Assembly (NCBI RefSeq): GCF_018294505.1
Contig: NC_057801.1
Span: 200,574,538-200,638,537 of the forward strand
Length of the DNA: 64,000 nt
Source of the DNA: Triticum aestivum
Taxonomy: Eukaryota; Streptophyta; Magnoliopsida; Poales; Poaceae
Direction of reading: 5' to 3'
Below, one piece after another: positions 53,611 through 64,000 of this stretch (within the stretch, counting starts at the first letter, position 1; each line of letters begins with the position of its first letter). The notes below the pieces were generated by a model. It saw only the letters and a list, made by a program, of their open reading frames with translations, was not told where the DNA came from and did not search any database. Position numbers and translations under genes: made by a program.

Positions 53611-56600
53611 CCACCAAGTCCCTAGATCCCAGTATTTTTTATGCATTGTCATCGCATCATAACTCCATGCATACAGCTCCGTTTCGTGCGTGTAATATGT
53701 CAAATTGTTCGTCTCGATGAGTACTCCATTTCATCCCATGGCATTATGTTCATTTGAGTTCATCTTGGTGCCAGAATCATTGTTGCAAGAGTGCTATATG
53801 ATGTTAATCTGCTGAAACTGTTATAATTTGATGATTTGTTATTTTTGGTGCATTTGATGTGTGCATCCTATGAGCATGAGCTCTACATGTGTTTTGAACT
53901 ATTTCATGCCATCTTCACAGGGGTGCCATCCATGTATTTTTGTGAGTTGTGTAGTGAGTGCATCGAGCTTGCTAAGTAGGGTATTTGCTGTTTCTGTGTT
54001 GCTAGGCTGAATCTGCTATATCATGTTGCTATGTAAACCTGCTGCTACAAGTCATTCTATGCATAATCTTGAGATGTTCACTAAGGATGATTTGTTATAC
54101 ATGTCATGCTCTATCCATTCGTGCCCCTGGTTGCATTTGTAGCCTGCTGTAACATGTTGTTATCTTGCTCCAAACTTCCTAAATAATGTTGCTGTCAGCC
54201 TGTTAACATTAAGTTCAATGTTGCCATGGTTGTTGCTAGTGATCCATGCACCCTATGAACTTGCTCTTGCCATGCTTAGCTTCATAAACATGTCTTCTTA
54301 CTGTTGGTTGCCTTGTCATGCCATGTATTGCTCTGTGGTGAGTGGTTCAAGCTCACCAACATGCCTACTTATTGTTGTTCCTGCCATGTATGAATCTGTC
54401 ATATCTTTTGCCATGTTTACATGGGTGCCATCATATCTTCTGATCCTTTTTGGCTCATGGTCAGTAAGGGACATTTGTTCTATGAGTTTAGTAGATTCAT
54501 GCCATGCCTTTGCTTGCCATGTTAAGTTCCTGTAACATGTTGTTTGATAGCTCTAAACATTGCAACCTGATGTTATTTCTGTTAAGCCTGAAACTGTTAT
54601 TATTTGCAATCTTGCCATGTCCTTTTGAGCATGTTATAGTGATTTCTGGAGATATATCAGTGTTCATGTTTTGTCATGCTTTACCTGTACTTCATGCCCA
54701 TGTCTTTTGTTCTTATGTTGAGGTGCTGTAGCATATTGTTTTGATGCTTGCAAGATGCCTAGTTGCTGTTTTGGACAGCTTGTCCTTTAAACTTGTATAG
54801 AGTGTATGTGTTGAACCGCTGCTCCGTTTTGAGTGTGCTCTATATGAAACTTGCTTGATTTTGCATGTAGTTTCGTATTATCATGTTGCATCCTTGTTTT
54901 GGGAGTGTTTGCTTGATGTTTGTATGCATTTTGCATCAATGCCATGTTTAACTTGTTTTGCTCTTATCTTCTAGGCCGTAGCTCCGAACTAAATGAACTT
55001 TATATGTAACTTGACTAGAATTTCGTGTAGATCCTCTTGGTGCTCTTTAACTTGATGCTTAACAACTTCAACTTAATGTTTGTTCAGATCTGGACCAACT
55101 TTGAAACTTGCATATGAGGACTTACCGGAATTGTTCTATGTTCTTCCCGGCCTCATTTAAACTTGCCTTGATGTGTTGCTCTTGTTTGCATCATCTCTTG
55201 ACATGAGTAGCTTCATGTAGCCTTGTCATGCATCATGCTTGGTTGTGCGTCATGTCATGTATATGTGTGGTGTGTTTACCTTGTTGTGTGCTTCTTCTCG
55301 ATAGTTCCCGTTTCGTTGCGATCGTGAGGATTCGTTCGTCTACGCTTGGTTCGTCTTCGTGGCTTCATCTTCTTCATGGACTCGTTCTTCTTCCTTGCGG
55401 GAATTCTGGCAAGATGACCGCTACCCTGGATCTCACTACTATCATTACTATGCTAGTTGCTTCGTTCTATCGCTATGCTGCGCTTCCTATCACTTGTTCT
55501 TCAAGCCTCCCCAAATTGCCATGAACCTCTAACCTTTGACACCCTTCCTAGCAAATCGTTGTTTGGCTATGTTACCGCTTTGCTCAGCCCCTCTTATAGC
55601 ATTGTTACTTGCAGGTGAAGTTGAAGATTGCTCCATGGTGGACAGGGTTATGTTGGGTTATCACAATATCTCTTATATTATTAATGCATCTATATACTTG
55701 GTAAAGGGTGGAAGGCTCGGCCTTATGCCTGGTGTTTTGTTCCACTCTTGCCGCCCTAGTTTCCATCATACCGGTATTATGTTCCCGGATTTTGCGTTCC
55801 TTACGCGGTCGGGTGATTTATGGGACCCCCTTGACAGTTCGCTTTGAATAAAACTCCTCCAGCAAGGCCCAACCTTGGTTTTAACATTTGCCTCACCACC
55901 ACCTACTTTTCCCTTGGGAGTCGCTCTCTCGAGGGTCATCTTTATTCAGCCCCCCCGGGCCAATGCTTGTCCAGGTGTTGGTCCGAACCAGAGCCACTTG
56001 CAGCGCCACCTCGGGGAAACTTGAGGTCTGGTTTTAGTTGTACGTAGTGTTCATCCGGTGTTGCCCTGCGAACGAGATATGTGCATCTCCTATTGGGATT
56101 GTTGGCGCATCGGGCGGTCTTGCTGGACTTGTTTTACCATTGTCGAAATGTCTTGTAAACCGGGATTCCGAGACTGATCGGGTCTTCATGGGAGAAGGAA
56201 TATCCTTCGTTGATTGCGAGAGCTTATCATGGGCTAAGTTGGGACACCCCTGTAGGGTATTATCTTTCGAAAGCCGTGCCCAAGGTTATGTGGCAGATGA
56301 GAATTTGTTAATGTCCGGTTGTAGATAACTTGACACCAGATCCAAACTAAAACGCATCAACCGCATGTGTAGCCGTGATGGTCTCTTCTCGGCGGAGTCT
56401 GGGAAGTGAACATGGTCTTTGGGTTATGTTTGACGTAAGTAGGAGTTCAGGATCACTTCTTGATCATTGCTAGCTTCACGAACATTTCTTTGCTTCTCTT
56501 CTCGCTCTTATTTGCATATGTTAGCCAGCATATATGCTTAGTCGCTGCTGCAACCTCACCACTTTACCCCTTCCTTTCCCATTAAGCTTTGCTAGTCCTG

Positions 56601-57012
56601 ATACCCATGGTAATGGGATTGCTGAGTCCTCGTGGCTCACAGATTACTACAACAACAGTTGCAGGTACATGTTTATGTGATGATCATGACGCGAGAGTGA
56701 TGTTTGCTTGTTTGGGAGTTCTTCTTTTGCTTCTTCTTCGATCAGGGGATAGGTTTCAGGTCGGCAGCCTGGGCTAGCAGGGTGGATGTCGTTTGAGCTT
56801 CTGTTTGTGTTTCATCCGTAGTCGGATGTTAATCTTATGTAAGATGATGTTGTATTCGTGTGGCATTGTATGCCTTTTGTATGTATCCCCATCTATTATG
56901 TAATGTTGATGTAATGATATCCACCTTGCAAAAGCGTTTCAATATGCAGGTCTATCCTTGGTGGGACCTTCGAGTTCCTTTTGGATAGGGTCGCATATTG
57001 GGCGTGACAAGT

Positions 57013-57024
57013 TGGTATCAGGGC
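57013..57024 (+). other. Primer binding site (initiator tRNA-Met type)
   Basis: TGGTATCAGGGC differs by one base from TGGTATCAGAGC, complementary to initiator tRNA-Met, 3 bp after the LTR end. Confidence 0.85.
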
Positions 57025-59570
57025 CTCGACCGACCCTAGGAGCCCCCCTTGATTGATCGTGTAGTTTGGCCGTTGTTGAGTCTAGAAGAAAACTATTTTC
57101 GGAGTCTAGTTATATCGGAGAGTAGGAATTCTTTTTACTCCTTAGCCCCTTCGTCGCTCTGGTCAGGAATCTTGACGTAGGTGTTTTGAACTACCCCTCT
57201 TCCCCTTCAAATTTTTTCTTTAGGTTCACGCAGTTGGTTTTCCGATCGTTGGTTCTCAGCTCTTTTCATCCGGTGCATTTCTCGTCAAGTTGACTCGAGC
57301 CTCTTCATCTTTGCCAAGTTCAATCCTCAGTTGTTTTCTTTCCCACCCGCCCACCCCTTTTTCATCTCAGAGCCGGAGTCCGTAATCGAGTATCCATCCT
57401 ACTCGTGCGAAGCCTTTGCTTTCTTTCAACCGGTGTTTTCCCTTCAAGATATTCGTTGGTCCCCCCCTTCCAAGTTGCCTTTGTTTTTCCCGCCCTCCCA
57501 CCCTCTTCTTCCCGGAACCTGAGTCTCTTTCGAGCATCAATTTTCGTTCGTACGGAGTCTCTTCAGTCTTCCCTCAATCATTTCAACCGGTGGATTCTCG
57601 TCTCATTCGTCATTCTTCATCCCTTTCTTTTTCGGTGGACTCAATTCAAGTTTTTTTTTCAGGTTGATCACATTCTTTCCCTCGGCTCAAGTGTTTTCCT
57701 TGCTCGTTTGCCTCTCGCCAGTTTATCCTTTCGGAGTGTTCAAGACATCTCAGGAGATTCGTCTGTGTTCGAATTAATTCGAGGTTGTCACCTCATTCAA
57801 ATATTTCAATTGTTCTGGTGCATCATCTATCTGTTCAACAATCCTTTCCAACGATGTTTTTCTCTTCAGTGGGCCCTAACCCACAGGTCTTTTCCCAGGA
57901 TCTTACCTGACTCTTCTAATTCCCCCGAAGTTTTTCTCAATTCTTTTCAGTTGTGACGTAAGAATGGATGCCATCAGTCACATGCCTTCTCCAAGATCTC
58001 TTTCAAATTCTTTTCATTGTTGGTTCAGCCCCTTCGCTTTTCATTCTACCAGAGTATCTCAGTAATTTTGGTGGTGTTTCTCGTCATCATTTGAAGACCA
58101 AAGAAGAAGATTTCTCTTAAATCTTGTCCATTCTCCTGGAGATTCGTGGTGCTAGTGCGATGTTATCCTATCAAATTGTTTCAAGTCATGCAAATTCTTT
58201 TCATCCATCCGGAGTATTTCAGGAGTTGCTTTCTCTCTCGATCATCCGGAGGCCATCTTTTCGGAATATCTCTTCGTTCTAAGTTTTTCAAATTCGTTCT
58301 CAAATTATTCCATATCCGTGCCCCTTCATTCGTCTCTATATTCTTCCGGTGCTTCGTTCAAGTATGCTTTAATCAGCTCGCGGTCTCTTCTTTCAATTGC
58401 ATCTTCATTCCCTCAAGTACATTCTTGCTTTTCCTATTTTTCCCGGTGAGTCATTCTCCTTCGTCATTCAATTTTGAATTCAAGCGGCGGTTCGTTCAAG
58501 AGCCCTTTTCATTTGTAATCATATTAGTTCATTCGTTCTTTCCAATCCTACCGGTGGTTCAGGAAGACTTTCTCAAGTTTGCGATATGTCACTTCTCAAT
58601 TCTTTTTCAAGAAGAATAAGTAGTATGCAAGAATCCATTGCTTGTCATCAATTTAATTTGATGAAGGATAAGCATACAATAAATCTTATTCTTATTTCCT
58701 CAAGGTGATTAATCCCATACTTCGGAGTTTGTTCTTGGTGAATAAATTCTAGTTCCAAGTGTTTTCATCTTTTCTTTTCCGGAGTTCAAATTTCCTCAGC
58801 CATTTCGTCGGAACCTCCATCTAAATCATCGCAAGGCTCGCTTTATTCTTTTCATCCTTCAATTCTATCTCATCATCCTTTTGTTACTGGAGTTCTTCAC
58901 GGTGGCTCGTCATGATTTAACTCATTCATCAAGTGTTCATCAAGATTCTTCTCGAAGGAGCTCAAGTATCTTTCCTTCTTGCTTTTTGAAGTGCAATTAA
59001 TTCTCCGTATTCTTTTGAATTGGAGTTTTGCATTTCTTCGTTGTTCTCAGCTATCCAATCATTTCCGTCTGTGGTCGGTTATCACCTTATGATCTTGAGA
59101 TGTTACCTATAAGACCACAACAAGCTTATTCTTTCGTTGTTGATTTTCTCAACAAACTCCGTTCAATCTTTTCTTCTAAGGTTGCTTTCTATTTCATTCG
59201 TGGTAAAAGGTGTTGTTTTCTTCTCCGTTCTTTTCATTCAACTCTTTCAATTCTTTCCGGAGGTTTTGTATCATGTCTTTGTCAAGTATCATTCCATCCT
59301 ATCAAGCTCGTGTTCTAATCCTTCCATTTTTCAGCCGGAGTGCTACCTAAATCCTTTTCAGTCTTATTCGTTTCTTATCTCGTTCTAACCGGAGTGGTTT
59401 CAGAGTCTATATTGTTCGTTGAGCTTTTGATTCTCGTCATTCTCGTCGTTCCTCTCTTCTTCTCGAGTGCTCTTGATTCTTTGATTCTTCTCTTGAGTTC
59501 TTATTTCACCCCATCCTTTTTCCCTTTCGTCTCGGTCCTAAGATCTCAGGACGAGATCTCTTGTTAGTAC
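57025..59570 (+). other. Noncoding, pyrimidine-rich internal domain of the LARD
   Basis: The + strand is strongly T and C rich with recurrent TTCTTTTC, TTCAAATTC and CCGGAGT/CCGGTG words. Open frames are Ser/Phe/Leu-rich, overlap in several phases and match no retroelement domain. I see no gag, protease or polymerase. Confidence 0.8.
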
Positions 59571-59578
59571 AGGAGAGT
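59571..59578 (+). other. Short polypurine tract of the LARD
   Basis: AGGAGAGT abuts the 3' LTR start TGTCACGCCC at 59579. Confidence 0.6.
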
Positions 59579-62500
59579 TGTCACGCCCCGGATTCGATGC
59601 GCCAGGTGTCCGCCAGTTATTCGTCGTCCTTGCCATGTCATTTGCTTGCGTGTTTCATTTTATCATGTCATCATGTGCATCTCATTTTACATGCGTGTTC
59701 ATCTCATGCATCCGAGCATTTTCCCCGTTGTCTGTTTTGCAATCCGGCACTCCTATGTCCTCCGACGTCCCTCTTTTGCCTCTTTTCGTGTGCGGGTGCT
59801 GAACTTTCTCGGAATGGCCCGAGGTTTGCCAAGCGGCCTTGGTATAGCACCGGTAGACCGCCTGTCAAGTTTTGTGCCATTTGGAGGTCGTTTGATGCTC
59901 CAACGGTTAATCGGGTAACTGTAAAAGCCCTCTTTGTGTTGCAGCCCAACACCCCTCCAAAGTGGCCCAAAACCCATCTAACTCCCATCCATGCTCTCGG
60001 TCGTTAGATCACGATCGTGTGGGCGAAAACCGCTCCTCATTTGGAGTCTCCTAGCTCCCTCTACCTATATATATGTGCCCCTCCCCGAAATTACGGTGCA
60101 AACCCTAGATCAAACCTATCTCTCGCCCGCCGGACATGTCCAATGCCGCCGGACACATCCAGCCGCTGCCCCTCCGCGAATCCTGCGTCGCCACGCGTCC
60201 CACCGGCCTCTCTCTCTCTCCTCCCGCCGCCGCCGGCCCGCCCGAGCCCGCGCGGGGCCTGCCGAAGCCCATCAAGGCCGGGTCGGCCCGAGCTCGTCCG
60301 CCGCCCGCCGGGCGCCTCGCCGCCGCCTGCCAGAGCTCCCCCGCCGCCGGCCATCTCCGTCGCCGCCCGGGCGCCTTGCCCCACGCCTCTCCCCCGCCTC
60401 CTTCGTCAACGGGCGCCGCCCCCACCGCGTAGCCCGCGCCTCCCGTGCCTCCGCCGCGCCCATGAGCTCGTCGGAGCCCCACCTCGCCATCGCTACCGGA
60501 GTCCACCGCCCTCGGCTTCCGTGCCGCCGCGCCGGAACCGCGTCGCCCCGCCCGTCCCCGCTGACCGCCGCCGCCTCCCGCGTCCCCGCGCCTCGCCGCC
60601 GGCACGCCGTCGTCAACTCCGGCCAGATCCGGCAAGATCCGGCCCAGAACCCCGCAGGTGGATGAGATCCACCAATCCTCCCATCCAAACGCGCCCGCGC
60701 CCGTCCCGGATCCTCCTCGTCCCGTTTTTCGGAGGGTAAAAATCCAGTCCCGAGATCCCAGTATTTTTTATGCATTTTCATCGCATCATAACTCCATGCG
60801 TACTGCTCCGTTTCATGCGTGTAATATGTCAATTTTTTTGCCTTGATGAGTACTTCATTTCATTCCATGGCATCATGTTCATTTGAGTTCATCTTGGTGC
60901 CTGAATCATTGTTGCGAGAGTGCTATATGATGTTAATCTGCTGAAACTGTTATAACTTGATGAATTGTTATTTTTGTTGCATTTGATGTGTGCATCCTAT
61001 GAGCATGAGCTCTACATGAGTTTTGAACTATGTCATGCCATCTTCACAGGGGTGCCATCCATGTATTTTTGTGAGTTGTGTAGTGAGTGCATCGAGCTTG
61101 CTAAGTAGGGTACTTGCTATTTCTGTTTTGCTAGGCTGAATCTGCTATATCATGTTGCTATGTAAACCTGCTGCTACAAGTCATTCTATGAATAATCTGG
61201 AGATGTTCACTAAGGATGATTTGTTATACATGTCATGCTCTATCCATTCATGCCCCTGGTTGCATTTGTAGCCTGCTGTAACATGTTGTTATCTTGCTCC
61301 AAACTTGCTAAATAATGTTGCTGTCAGCCTGTTAACATTAAGTTCAATGTTGCCATGGTTGTTGCTAGTGATCCATGCACCCTATGAACTTGCTCTTGCC
61401 ATGCTTAGCTTCATAAACATGTCTTCTTACTGTTGGTTGCCTTGTCATGCCATGTATTGCTCTGTGGTGAGTGGTTCAAGCTCACCAACATGCCTACTTA
61501 TTGTTGTTCCTGCCATGTATGAATCTGTCATATCTTTTGCCATGTTTACATGGGTGCCATCATATCTTCTGATCCTTTTTGGCTCATGGTCAGTAAGGGA
61601 CATTTGTTCTATGAGTTTAGTAGATTCATGCCATGCCTTTGCTTGCCATGTTAAGTTCCTGTAACATGTTGTTTGATAGCTCTAAACATTGCAACCTGAT
61701 GTTATTTCTGTTAAGCCTGAAACTGTTATTATTTGCAATCTTGCCATGTCCTTTTGAGCATGTTATAGTGATTTCTGGAGATATATCAGTGTTCATGTTT
61801 TGTCATGCTTTACCTGTACTTCATGCCCATGTCTTTTGTTCTTATGTTGAGGTGCTGTAGCATATTGTTTTGATGCTTGCAAGATGCCTAGTTGCTGTTT
61901 TGGACAGCTTGTCCTTTAAACTTGTATAGAGTGTATGTGTTGAACCGCTGCTCCGTTTTGAGTGTGCTCTATATGAAACTTGCTTGATTTTGCATGTAGT
62001 TTCGTATTATCATGTTGCATCCTTGTTTTGGGAGTGTTTGCTTGATGTTTGTATGCATTTTGCATCAATGCCATGTTTAACTTGTTTTGCTCTTATCTTC
62101 TAGGCCGTAGCTCCGAACTAAATGAACTTTATATGTAACTTGACTAGAATTTCGTGTAGATCCTCTTGGTGCTCTTTAACTTGATGCTTAACAACTTCAA
62201 CTTAATGTTTGTTCAGATCTGGACCAACTTTGAAACTTGCATATGAGGACTTACCGGAATTGTTCTATGTTCTTCCCGGCCTCATTTAAACTTGCCTTGA
62301 TGTGTTGCTCTTGTTTGCATCATCTCTTGCCATGAGTAGCTTCATGTAGCCTTGTCATGCATCATGCTTGGTTGTGCATCATGTCATGTATATGTGTGGT
62401 GTGTTTACCTTGTTGTGTGCTTCTTCTCGATAGTTCCCGTTTCGTTGCGATCGTGAGGATTCGTTCGTCTACGCTTGGTTCATCTTCGTGGCTTCATCTT

Positions 62501-64000
62501 CTTCATGGACTCATTCTTCTTCCTTGTAGGATTTCAGGCAAGATGACCGCTACCCTGGGTCTCACTACTATCATTGCTATGCTAGTTGCTTCGTTCTATC
62601 GCTATGCTGCGCTTCCTATCACTTGTTCTTCAAGCCTCCCCAAATTGCCATGAACCTCTAACCTTTGACACCCTTCCTAGCAAACCGTTGTTTGGCTATG
62701 TTACCGCTTTGCTCAGCCCCTCTTATAGCGTGTTAGTTGCAGGTGAAGTTGAAGATTGCTCCATGGTGGACAGGGTTATGTTGTGTTATCAAAATATCTC
62801 TTATATTATTAATGCACCTATATACTTGGTAAAGGGTGGAAGGCTGGCCTTATGCCTGGTGTTTTGTTCCACTCTTGCCGCCCTAGTTTCCGTCATACCG
62901 GTATTATGTTCCCGGATTTTGCGTTCCTTACGCGGTCGGGTGATTTATGGGCCCCCCTTGACAGTTCGCTTTGAATAAAACTCCTCCAGCAAGGCCCAAC
63001 CTTGGTTTTACCATTTGCCTCACCACCACCTACTCTTCCCTTGGGAGTCGCTCTCTCGAGGGTCATCTTTATTCAGCCCCCCGGGCCAATGCTTGTCCAG
63101 GTGTTGGTCCGAACTAGAGCCACTTGCAGCGCCACCTCGGGGAAACTTGAGGTCTGGTTTTAGTTGTACGTAGTGTTCATCCGGTGTTGCCCTGAGAATG
63201 AGATATGTGCAGCTCCTATCGGGATTGTCGGCGCATCGGGCGGTCTTGCTGGACTTGTTTTACCATTGTCAAAATGTCTTGTAAACCGGGATTCCGAGAC
63301 TGATCGGGTCTTCCTGGGAGAAGGAATATCCTTCATTGATCGCGAGAGCTTATCATGGGCTAAGTTGGGACACCCCTGTAGGGTATTATCTTTCGAAAGC
63401 CGTGCCCGCGGTTATGTGGCAGATGAGAATTTGTTAATGTCCGGTTGTAGATAACTTGACACCATATCCGAACTAAAACGCATCAACCGCGTGTGTAGCC
63501 GTGATGGTCTCTTCTCGGCGGAGTCCGGGAAGTGAACACGGTCTTTGGGTTATGTTTGACGTAAGTAGGAGTTCAGGATCACTTCTTGATCATTGCTAGC
63601 TTCACGACCATTCCTTTGCTTCACTTCTCGCTCTTATTTGCGTATGTTAGCCACCATATATGCTTAGTCGCTGCTGCAACCTCACCACTTTACCCCTTCC
63701 TTTCCCATTAAGCTTTGCTAGTCCCGATACCCATGGTAATGGGATTGTTGAGTCCTCGTGGCTCACAGATTACTACAACAACAGTTGCAGGTACATGTTT
63801 ATGTGATGATCATGACGCGAGAGCGATGTTTGCTTGTTTGGGAGTTCTTCTTCTGCTTCTTCTTCGATCAGGTGATAGGTTCCAGGTCGGCAGCCTGGGC
63901 TAGCAGGGTGGATGTCGTTTGAGCTTCTGTTTGTGTTTCATCCCTAGTCGGATGTTAATCTTATGTAAGATGATGTTGTATTCGTGTGGCATTGTATGCC
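59579..64000 (+). repeat. 3' LTR of the LARD, truncated by the window end
   Basis: 4422 bp of an expected ~4560 are present. It aligns to 52450 onward with an offset of 7129 over much of its length, and differs by several percent except for a 1022-bp identical block (61308-62329). Confidence 0.93.

Larger units (their letters stand above)
52450..57009 (+). repeat. 5' LTR of the LARD (4560 bp)
   Basis: The boundaries come from its second copy at 59579 and from the primer site at 57013. The interior has a TATA region, a GC-rich transcribed leader-like block (about 52990-53600), a block rich in CATGTT/TGCCATG words (53700-55200) and a 3' part with a TGACGTAAG-type end region. Confidence 0.93.
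52450..64000 (+). mobile_element. LARD-type non-autonomous retrotransposon (Sukkula-like), right end outside window
   Basis: Two direct LTRs of about 4.56 kb (52450-57009 and 59579 to beyond 64000) flank only 2.57 kb of noncoding sequence. The LTR ends form inverted termini: TGTAACGCCC or TGTCACGCCC at the start, GGGCGTGACA at the end. A methionine-tRNA-type primer site follows the 5' LTR. Size and plan match the large retrotransposon derivatives described in barley and relatives. No gag or pol frame was found. It interrupts the integrase of the reverse Gypsy element; the left target copy would be CTCCG (52445-52449). Confidence 0.9.

Noticed and set aside
54218..54731. Open frames identical in both LARD LTRs, which might suggest coding conservation
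   Set aside because: The whole 1022-bp DNA block is identical, including noncoding bases, so identity reflects conversion or template identity and not selection on protein.
57331..59567. Ser/Phe-rich open frames in the LARD interior as possible gag remnants
   Set aside because: They overlap in several phases, match no capsid motif and follow from the T/C bias.

Overview
The window looks like repeat-rich intergenic DNA of a Triticeae grass (wheat, Aegilops or barley type); I cannot separate the species. The reasons are an Angela/WIS/BARE1-type Copia LTR, Athila-lineage Gypsy elements primed by tRNA-Asp, a LARD with 4.56-kb LTRs of the kind known from barley and wheat, and a Stowaway MITE. I find no convincing host gene, tRNA or rRNA. 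Almost every base belongs to nested, mostly broken transposable elements.

Layout. 1-6385: 3' part and 3' LTR of an Angela-like Copia element inserted into an Athila-lineage LTR. 6386-9119: that Athila-lineage element, with gag-protease only and a 254-bp CAA tract after the stop. 9120-10361: a reverse LTR-like segment with palindromic repeats. 10362-15709: a recombined Athila-lineage array in which one LTR has a polypurine tract on its left and a primer binding site plus gag on its right, followed by a truncated third LTR. 15710-16599: reverse remnant of a non-autonomous element. 16600-32420: a composite with an LTR in + orientation, an internal domain in - orientation and an LTR in - orientation. 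Its + LTR is split by a complete 8.6-kb Tat-like Gypsy element (18140-26751, TSD GAGAC). 32421 to about 38925: a CACTA-like DNA transposon with GGCC-rich repeats, a Stowaway MITE and low-complexity DNA. 38926 to beyond 64000: a reverse Tat-like Gypsy element. Its 3' LTR holds a complete non-autonomous Athila-lineage element (39228-45313, TSD CTTGC), and its integrase is cut by the LARD (52450 to beyond the window).

Two things stand out. First, both Tat-like elements carry an antisense gene that starts about 540 bp from the 3' LTR. Each has its own TATA box, an N-terminal 'putative gypsy type transposon' domain (Pfam Transposase_28 type), a coiled coil, and apparent spliceosomal introns. In the first element the last three exons stay in frame across the predicted introns. 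In the second, two introns carry the same structured repeat with a compensatory base-pair change. Second, the non-autonomous Athila-lineage elements carry an unrecognised 275-residue ORF (one whole copy, one broken copy, one fragment) and noncoding modules with perfectly conserved hairpins built from polypurine-tract-like sequence.

The other recurring pattern is parasitism in layers. Gag-protease-only elements, a protein-free LARD and an ORF-only element would all need polymerase and integrase from relatives elsewhere in the genome. Hand-compared LTR pairs differ by a few percent, and many premature stops sit at CAG-to-TAG positions, as expected from deamination of methylated cytosines.
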